From Branchiostoma floridae (Eukaryota; Chordata; Leptocardii; Amphioxiformes; Branchiostomatidae), in assembly GCF_000003815.2 (NCBI RefSeq), contig NC_049981.1:27303785-27367784 (forward strand): DNA of 64,000 bases, in the 5' to 3' direction. A model generated the notes under the pieces. The model was not told the origin of the DNA. It saw nothing but the letters and a program-made list of their open reading frames with translations, and ran no database searches. Numbering within the stretch: the first letter of the stretch is position 1; the number at the start of each line of letters is the position of its first letter. Shown piece by piece: positions 55,297 through 64,000 of this stretch. Position numbers and translations under genes: made by a program.

Positions 55297-57035
55297 GGCT
55301 TAGAAAATGATGTTCTTTCTTATATTCTACCCGTATTCCTGAGCTGACTGCAAACGTCATTGGTCGGTGATAAATAATCATCTGTCATCACTTAAAGACG
55401 TGAGCTTTAAAAGGGCACATGATTCTTTAATTGCTGACCTTTGTTGCGTGGCAAGGAATCCGCCAAACATCAAAGATTCATAATATTTATACACTCATGT
55501 GACGCAAGCCTGGACGTTAGTGCGTCGTGGGTAACGTTCGACGATGTAAGATGGCAGACACGAACGTCAGGGCATTTCAAACATGACAATAGGAGGGTGT
55601 GTTGTATCAGTGTCTGTAGCGAGGTACCCTTGGTCGCCTGTGGGGAGGTTTGACTTCATACGCCTGGAATCATGACGTGTCGGTCCCCTGATAGATTTAT
55701 TACCGGACGATGGCAGGGTAGAATTACACAGCAGCGTCAACCACTACCAAGACTATTGATTACACGGCGAATGGCGTCTAGTTATCGATCATCTGGATTA
55801 TTCTCATAGTCAGACCCACCCAAATGACGTGGGAGAACTTTTGAAAAAAATTAAAGGTTGTTAAAAATCCCATTCACGCCCAAGTGCAGCCTTGTTAACG
55901 ATAGTATGCATAGATAATGTTAAGTCGTTATTTATTTGTCATTCGATTGCCATTGAACATATACATTGTTTGGATCTGATATTAGGTTTTAGCTCGTCAA
56001 AAGTACGCATTGCTAATCTAAAACATATAATGACTCTTGTGCCCAATCATCACATCATTTCTGGTGAAGTCCTATTGTTATATGTAAACCACAATAATGA
56101 AATCAAGAAGGTTGTTGTTGTTGTTGTTGTTGATTTGTACATGCTCCGCCACTCGTAGTTAATGATGTTTCAATACAACAACACTGAAGATATACATTAA
56201 GACGTGACGGACAAACCACAAAATGCAAATGCTGATCATTACATTGCTTTTATTACATGAGCTATATTCATGTTGAAGCAAGAATGTAAGAAATGAACGG
56301 TACTGTAACTAGTGCGAATGGAACAGCGGGTCGCCGATGATTGGATGATAGATTTAAGGCAACATCAAAGTGCTTATATAACGTTATCGATATTCTAATG
56401 CATCACTTATGAAATATGGGAATGTATTTATAGTATGGTATAGATCCGATGAATTGACCATGTATTGCTGACATCATAATGAAATTGTATTATCTGTTAA
56501 ACTTATTCTCTTGCTAAACTGTCTATAGTCTAAGCGCATATACAAATATGTGAGCTTTTTATACTTCTGAAAATGTATCCACCCATTACATGCACATACA
56601 AATCCGTTAGGTTCAGCTAACTTCGTCTCTGTTTACATGCAGCTACAAAATATTATTCTTCATTACGACGCACGTATACTTCGTATGAATATTACCTGGA
56701 CATTAACTGGCTTTCAATAATCAATAGCAAGCTTGCTTACTTTGAGCAACGGTTTATCAAAGAAGTCAAACATACTTCATCATAGATTAAGAGACATACA
56801 TTTATTAAGATTATGATATAGAATACATTTATTTTGCAGCGATGCTCCTGCTCATAGGCAAATGAATTGCAATTTCCTAATGATGTTTTATAAAAGAATT
56901 GTTCTTAATTGTATCACAGTATTCTCCTTGTACAATATTGCCATTTTGTAACATCTATTGTTTGTTTGCCATACAGCAGATGAAAATTCTGAAGACTAGT
57001 GCTTACTGTGATCAAGCTGGTGTGGCTAACATCGA
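55297..57035. other. Convergent intergenic region
   Basis: This AT-rich spacer between PGAP4 and the minus-strand metallopeptidase-like gene has a short (GTT)n run near 56110. A minus-strand AATAAA at 56828-56833 could end the latter's transcript. No gene was recognised. Confidence 0.5.
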
Positions 57036-57419
57036 TCACCCAAAAATGGTACTTCCGTCAATCGTGGTTCGAACGAGCCCGTTCTTGCAATCCACCTTTA
57101 TCTCTGACGCATCATAGTCTGAAAAGGAATAAAGCGCCAACTTCAGTGTAATGTTATCAAGTCTGATGAAGGAAACATCTAGTAGCACTATCTCATTGAA
57201 ACATTAAGTTTCTCTATCTTAACCAAAAGATCTTAACCTCCAAATGATGTGTGTATGTATGTGTGTTTGTGTGTGTGTATGTGTGCGTGTGTGTGCGCAT
57301 GCGTGTGTTTGTGTGTGTGTATGTGTTTGTGTGTGTGTGCGCGTGCGTGTGTTTGTGTGTGTGTATGTGTTTGTGTGCGTGTATGTATGTATGTATGTGT
57401 GGGAGTTTTTGTTTGTGTT

Positions 57420-57460
<41 letters not shown>

Positions 57461-60400
57461 AACACACCTTTCACACAGCGATCGACAACATGATTCCCGC
57501 ATGGGAAGATTTCCTGTACGAGGTTGTACAAGGCAGGGTCATAGTCCCGGAGCTCCTCGCGGGTGTTGACATAGTTGTGGATGCCGTCAGGTGGGTCGCT
57601 TTCGTGGTTTACGTTGAAGTAGCTCTGTACTCCTTTACAAGGCATAGAAAAGCATGCTTTAGAAACAGGTTGTGTAAAATATATAGATGAACAATTGAAA
57701 TACCCAAATATAAGCCATTCAACTTACACTAAATCAACACCCGATTGTCATCGCTATGTATACCATGTATTCAAAATCTGATTTATAAGGCACTAGAAGG
57801 AATATTTCCTAAACTTGACCTCGATAGGATTCCCTGAGGAGGACATGCTAGAAACGTGTTTTTCGGTCCATTTTATCACATGTTGATCCTTTTTCAGTCT
57901 TGTCTTCTGTATTATTGTTAAGTTTTCTTTAACTTTTTATTGTTAAGTTTCCCATATCACTGCAAGTGCTGCTGTTTTTGTTTTAACCCGTGGGTTGAAT
58001 AGTTTTACACACCTTCTGCCCAATACTCAAACACGGTGTCGTCTGCATATGTGTTGGCGAATCTGCCGTTTGCCAAGGCGTCTTGGTACGCCGCCCCCAG
58101 ACGATCATCGAAGTCTGGTATCACAATTTTGGCCGCCATATTGTGTACACCGTGGGCAAACTCATGCATGAAGATGTCTTCCACTCGAAGTCTAATTTAC
58201 AGGGCAACAAAAGTTAAACTCAATAAATAATGTAGATATTTGGTTTTAAACACATTTCTAAAGAGGTGAGTTATGCATATAAACCAATGCTTTGTACGGG
58301 ATGAGGAATCATGTAATCAAACGTTGTTGGCTACATCGTGTTGTACTACAAGAAGAAGAATTTAAGAATCACGTTACAGAAAGTGTCTGAAACATAAATA
58401 TTAGCGTCTTCCTCTACAGCACGATGTATGCTTCACATAGATGAAGGCAACACACCTGTCACTTTGGTAACACAGAACATTCTCCTCAGCTCCTGTTGAC
58501 ACCGGATAGCTCACCGTGCCCCCCAGTCCTCGGGCCCGGGTGTTAAAACTCTCGTCCATGTTTGAATGTTCGGGGATATCCAGGGTAACCTGATAACAAT
58601 AAACACCGCTATACCAATAGTACATTATGGTTATATGCTAAACTAGGGCTCTTGTACACTTTCAATTATCCAACAGTTAGTTGTTTGTGTTCTTTTGTGT
58701 TGCCAATACTTATCAGTAATTTGGCTATCAAGAATATTGAAAGAAAACGAAATGTATGAGGCTACTTTTGTCTCCACGTATACGTCACATTACCTCAGAT
58801 TCCGCCATGATGGCTGCTCTTCCATAGACGTTAAAGTACGAGTCGCGCAGGTCCCTCCTGTCCGCTAACATGAACAGCACGTCGTAGCAACATCTTCGGA
58901 GGGCGTCGTCAGGCAGAATGGAAGATCCCAGGATGGGGATACCGTATGCGTGCAAGTATTTCTAATGGTTGAAAAATCACAACGTTTTGTTTCTATTCAT
59001 ATCGAATAGATTAGAAGCTCTAGTGATAAAAGATAAAAGTTTTCCACCGTTAGTAAGTATCAAGGAGGCTGAAAAAATCACACAGAGAGTAGAAAGAATT
59101 CATGAGACTTTTTAGAACATCAATAGTATTTCTAGTTATGTATGTCTCAGATATACATCATGGCATTGCTCTGCTACACTTCTCCTTATGCAGAAATAAA
59201 GCTAGACAACTGAAGCCAGTGAAAAAAGCAGAAATTCAGAGCTGACCTGATAGAAAGTGTCCAACTTGAGTTTTGTCCGAACTTCCTCAGGGACAGATAC
59301 GACGTTAGTACACTCCCAGGTATCCCATGCACGACCCCGCTTGGTTGTTAGACAGTCAGCAGGCAAATCTGAGGACAACCAATCATCTAGCATGCACATT
59401 TGGAATAACGCGTTGTCCTACAAGTCTAAAATAGCTGTGGTCACATAGATTTTCTATCAGGTTTCGTAGTCTCACCACAATACAAACTTCCTTATGGTCA
59501 TAGAAGACGGAATAATAAGTAACAGTTATTCATTAAACATTCTCTTGCAGTCTCACTACGCCGTTCTCTCCTTTGCAAATCTTATTCTACTCGTAAAGTT
59601 TGAGACAGTTTATTTACCTGGATGACACACGCCACAACTCAGAGGACAGTTGGGAAGCATCCACCCAGGATTGTTCTCACATTCCTTATTACGTGCCCAC
59701 GTCGGACAGCTACCACTCGTGTCGCTGCAGTCTGTTACCTGCAACAGAACAATCGATTTCCGATTTCCATGTTTTAGACATCGTACGCTTGACAGACCGT
59801 CTTAAATGTGTGGCTGTCAACACAAGAAACAACACGAGTCTGTATTTTTTTGCTTTAAACACCAAATGGTAGACTGTATAGTATCATATAAGCTTTTTAT
59901 AGATTCTTATACAAGCAAATATTGAGTTTTCCAAAATCATGCTGATCAATATGCACCAGTGTGAAGTTGTGGATCATATCGAAATAAACATTTCATTCAC
60001 TTGGATTACTTCAAGTACCATCCTTAGCCCTATCAAAGTAGTGAGAAAGGGATCATGGATCAAGTCTACAGTAAATAACAATACATGATATGGGCATATC
60101 ATTTGATCATGAAAAGCGTTATGCTTTAATGCCTTACATCAGGGCAGACATCAAAGCTGACGCTACTAGACACCACGTCCACGCCATCTTCAGCGGTACA
60201 GGTGTACTCTCCGTCATCTTCGGGACGAACACGTCCAATCACCAGCGTCCCTGTGGCGGGGTCGACGACTGCCGCGGGCGGAAGCGCAGCTCCATTTCCT
60301 CGGGTCCAGGTAAATCTTGGAGAGGGACTTCCGTCCGACAAGCAGAGGAGAGTGACCTGCTCCCCTTCATCCACAAGTCTTGTTGGCCGTAACATGGCGG

Positions 60401-62371
60401 CAATTCTTAAGCCGGCTAGACCAAATATACGACAAACAATGAAATAGAATTGGTCGATGGCTGATTACACAGACGAAATATCCCCTCCCCCCAAATGATT
60501 ATGAGCCACAATCATGATCGAAAAATTATCCTTCTCTGTTAGAACGGCATTGTTCTTCGCTGCTACGATATACTTTTGGTCAAGGCTGATACAAGAAACC
60601 CGTGTTTTCCTATAGAAAAGGCCATGATGACGAATCTTTTGTACAAGATCATCCAATTATAACAGTAATTAATTATGAATTCAAATTGGGCCAATCGTTC
60701 AGTCATAATATTCTTATTTTATTTTATATTTTTTTATTAACATATATTTTGAGAGTATGCATATGAGGCAAAAAGCACAAATTATTATATATTAAGCCTT
60801 CTACTCAAGAAACATACGCATAAAACAAGAATAGTAAACCACATTGCTTACATAAGTAACAAAATGGATAACAGAAAAGTAAATTTAAACGAGACAAGTT
60901 GGTGCTGAATCAATTAGGAGAACCTGCCTGTACAATGAATATAGGTAATGACAAGATCAAAAATGTTACAGTTCTGTTGATGTGAGAGAGATGTTGATCC
61001 ATAATATTTATACTAACTTGGTCCGGCTGGCGTCGACGCTTGCGTTGGGCTTGGGCCTGAAATAGCAAAAAGTCATATAAATATTACTGTCAATCGACGC
61101 CTCTTCTGTAGCATAGTAGTGCCCAAACTAGAAATGGTTTCTAAAAAATGTTGCTACATGTATTATGATAACTTTCATACATATTTCTGTCACTCTATCA
61201 CATTTGAAGTGTTTAATTACGGCTAAAAGACAAGCATTATGTGTTTTCTTTGTTGTTGCATATGTACATATATGGCACGGAATTTATAGTTGGCGTCAAG
61301 TGTTGATAAATAACAAAAGAAGCAAAAGGCATTGAAAGAAAAATACACACATTTGCACTTTAATCCTTTTCCTCCAGTCCATCGAGCTGGCCTGACCTTG
61401 CACTTCCTTTTAGTGGCCCCCTTACCCGTCCTGCATCCGGGCTTACAACTAAAATAACAGATCTCTCCCATAACATAGGGCGGTGCACAGCCAGTCCGTA
61501 TTGTGTTTGGGATGTTCAGTTCGAAGCACTTTGCTACAAATACAATCATAGATCAAATTATTGGGCAATACAAGTCTAATTCTAAAAATGAAATAACTTC
61601 GCACGACGACATGCCTTTCTTTGCTCTAATTTCATTGCAGAATAAAAGGAAACGGGAAATCCGTTGACCAAGAACTTACGATCCTTTTTCCTCTTCCTGG
61701 CATCGACCAGAGGAAAGATGAGTGAAATACCGCAGAGGAGGAGGAGCAGGGTGGATAACCTGATGATCAACCTGAAAATAAATAAATAACAATGAGTTCC
61801 ATTGAGGTATGGGGCATTTGATAATGATATAAACATCGCTATTCCCTTCTTCTCTTTTCTTTTTTTTTCGTAATAGACGAAAAAAACATACAAGTCATAC
61901 ATAGAAACAAGACAGTATATGCGCATGACCTAAAACGAACTGTCAGTGTGTCCCGACAGCGTATGTCAAGGGGGCGTGACGTCGTCCCAATCAAATTTGT
62001 TTATCACTATTTTAGAATCAAGATGCAACTGATACATATCTGCCGAGACTGCCCTTGACATCTGGCCTCACAAGCAATTCTAACAACGTCTTTGTAATGT
62101 GTATTCAATGAGAAGTGTAAATGTATGCAGGTGTTGGCAACCAATATCAGCAAAGCTGCCGGGGTGCACCACGTACTAGTATTACATTGTCTGCAATTTC
62201 AATAAATCTAATTAAATCAAATCTTATAATACAATTTCAAACTTTATAACTGTACACAAAAATATAATAATTCGCTTACCTAAATCGTTTTGATCAGTCC
62301 TCTGATCTTTTTTCAAGTTGTAATGGCCCAATGTCTATGTCACAAATAAAATCTGTTTGTACTCACCCCAT
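57036..62371 (-). CDS. Secreted sushi-Ig-ShKT-HExxH metallopeptidase-like protein (522 aa, 12 coding exons)
   Basis: Coding exons: 62367-62371, 61680-61771, 61351-61533, 61018-61056, 60138-60415, 59618-59738, 59247-59368, 58794-58961, 58456-58589, 58013-58191, 57468-57632 and 57036-57118. All phases agree. In order the protein has a signal peptide (MGLIIRLSTLLLLLCGISL), a sushi/CCP domain (about 33-93, with the usual cysteines and W), a short Pro/Thr linker, an Ig-like domain (about 107-198; VTLLCLSDG, DDGEYTCTAEDG) and a ShKT six-cysteine domain (about 200-240; WARNKECENNPGWM). A roughly 280-residue domain follows with HEFAH (390-394) and EYWAEG (436-441). HExxH plus a downstream glutamate suggests a gluzincin-type zinc peptidase; it lacks the astacin HExxHxxGxxH. 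The substrate and true activity are unknown. Confidence 0.82.
57249..57459. repeat. (GT)n-rich microsatellite about 9 bases from a splice donor
   Basis: GTGTGT with GTAT, GTTT and GCGT interruptions, about 210 bp, in the last intron of the metallopeptidase-like gene. On the gene strand it is CA-rich and begins almost immediately after the donor AAAG/GTGTGTTGC. Several long open frames across it are pure repeat artefacts. Confidence 0.95.
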
Positions 62372-64000
62372 GGTGGTGATACTTTCAGAACAGGTTGAAC
62401 GTTCGTCCTGTCTCAGATGTTGTCAAGTGAAGATTGTTGAACAATGAAGTGCAAGTGATGGAAGAGCATTAGACGTGTACCTATACCAAAGACGTCGGAA
62501 GAAGTAAAATTGAAGCCTCTGAAATTAGATATGTTACTATTCTGCATACTGTTAGATCGTTATAGTGTCTAAAATGATGAACTTCGTTGGTACGTTGTGT
62601 TTGGATCTAGCCTCTATGAAAGCGGTAGAAATTTTTAGCACATTTCCAAACAGTCGCAGCGCTTGCCAAAGTAAAGCAAGTCTAAATATGTTGATGGCGA
62701 CGCTTAATCATCCATTCATGTATTTCTTATCTGGACAACATCACAGAATGGACAACCTCAATCTGCAGGAAAGGCTGAATGTAGCAAGAGGCAGACGGGC
62801 CTGGAGACAACTCTCAATCTTCATGTCTACCTTGTCCCCCAAGGTAGGTCACATTCCTCCAGATAAAACGATCTAGGAAATGTTGCAATTACCATATTGT
62901 GCTTAACAACGTGTTTACTTCGTTAGGCTGCGGTATTAAACGACGTAAAAATGTGTATACAATTTAGAATCCCAAACAATATCGCATTAGCTATTAGAGG
63001 CATTCTACAAAAAAAGATTTTTTTTTAATCCCATTTTTGTGCTCTGAAAATCGTTGTTTTGGCACAATTCTGCGACGGGATGACCTATGAGGAGAACAAA
63101 ACTTTGACCATTTTTTTTTACTAAGAAAGTAATTCATTAGTTGTTACAATTGTAAAAAAAATGGGATGACGCCTTTGCTAGCCCATCTTTTTTTTTACCA
63201 AAAGGTAATTTGTGAATCTCCTACTGGTAAAAAAAATCAGCTAACACCCCGCCAGCCCATTTTTCACAAGAAGGAGATTGTAGCAAAAAGAAAAGAAACT
63301 TACTAGTTTCGCCTTGTGTGTGGCTTTGAAGTGCTCAAAGCTCGAATGAGCACAGATATAAAGCTTTTACAGGTCAGGTGCAAACCGCCTTAAGTTTGGT
63401 TTAACCAATCACAATTCAGCAAATATAGATAGTGCACTCTGCTGAGTTCTAAGTAACGTTACACAAGACTACATGACCTCACTACATGACATCCCTGACA
63501 TAAGTTAAGCCAGCATGTCACACACGGTTTTCCAACAGAGACAGCTTTGAAACGGTCGAGCGAACGGTCAAATCTGAGTAAATTTCACAGGAATTTAATT
63601 ACATAATGTCATTATATGGACCAGATTGGCTTTTGTTTTTCAGAAAACCATGAGTCTGAAAATTACTCTTTCATGCATTGAAATGTATGATTGAACCGTA
63701 AAACTGTATAATAATGAATTCAGTTAATTTGCTTCGCTAGTATGAATACCTGTACAACAGTGCAATCGACGCTCTCCTCCCTCCCCTTAAGTGCAACAAT
63801 GTATTTTACTCTTTCATATGTTAGACTTGATAAAGTGTAATTTTGTTTTGTTTTGCTGCTTTAGATAACTTCAGATTAGTGCCAAAGGCTCTCAAACCGT
63901 AACCACCCCCCCACCCCATAAAAAGGGCTATTGCCAATAGACACATGACGGGAGGTGAACCTAGGTCAGCACTGTCACTTTTTTCACCAGAGTAGAGTGC
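62372..64000. other. Right edge, mostly unassigned
   Basis: Upstream flank of the metallopeptidase-like gene. Repeated short blocks of the type TTTTTTTTACnAAnAnGTAATT occur near 63110-63210. No complete gene is supported. Confidence 0.45.
62571..62876 (+). pseudogene. Possible retroelement reverse-transcriptase tail remnant
   Basis: The open frame contains ERLNVARGRRAWRQL, which resembles the ARxRxxWR segment near the C-terminus of some non-LTR reverse transcriptases. No RT core, endonuclease or poly-A tail is seen nearby, so this is weak. It could also be a chance open frame. Confidence 0.2.

Noticed and set aside
57219-57690. Long cysteine/valine-rich and histidine/threonine-rich open frames
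   Set aside because: They come from the GT/CA microsatellite. Only the last exon-like part (57468-57632, minus strand) is real.

Overview
The window looks like nuclear DNA from an invertebrate chordate, most probably a lancelet (Branchiostoma). The evidence is intron-rich animal genes with GT-AG splice sites, a BCAP-type adaptor carrying a DBB region and YxxM motifs, several lineage-type LRR receptor genes, LDLa/CUB and sushi/Ig/ShKT secreted proteins, and many short inverted-repeat transposons. The species is inferred. Gene models were built by hand, requiring intron phases to agree across every junction.

Positions 541-27817 (+) hold the 3' part of a BCAP/PIK3AP1-like signalling adaptor. 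The exons for its N-terminal (TIR-like) part must lie upstream of the window. Its 15-kb intron (6833-21815) contains three intronless genes on the opposite strand (9575-11377, 13430-15040, 19088-20564). Each encodes a leucine-rich-repeat single-pass receptor with a cytoplasmic NPVY motif. The third is broken by an assembly gap. The same host gene carries three related minisatellite arrays (74-bp and 43-bp units) and several MITE-like elements. One of these elements encloses two small candidate exons.

Positions 30796-38992 (-) hold a tandem pair of secreted LDLa-CUB proteins (four LDLa + CUB, and two LDLa + CUB) built on the same exon plan. Positions 39988-41907 (+) hold WDR12, the ribosome-biogenesis WD40 protein, in two coding exons. 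Positions 43156-48868 hold two head-to-head paralogues of an IphP/Y_phosphatase3-type CX5R phosphatase that differ by one intron.

Positions 54061-55296 (+) hold an intronless PGAP4 (TMEM246) homologue, the GPI-glycan GalNAc transferase. Positions 57036-62371 (-) hold a 12-coding-exon gene for a secreted protein with signal peptide, sushi, Ig, ShKT and a non-astacin HExxH metallopeptidase-like domain. The rest is intergenic or intronic DNA with microsatellites, foldback elements and two runs of N.

The nested LRR receptors and the BCAP host share a signalling theme (NPxY, YVN and YxxM motifs), which is suggestive but unproven. The other genes show no obvious joint pathway.
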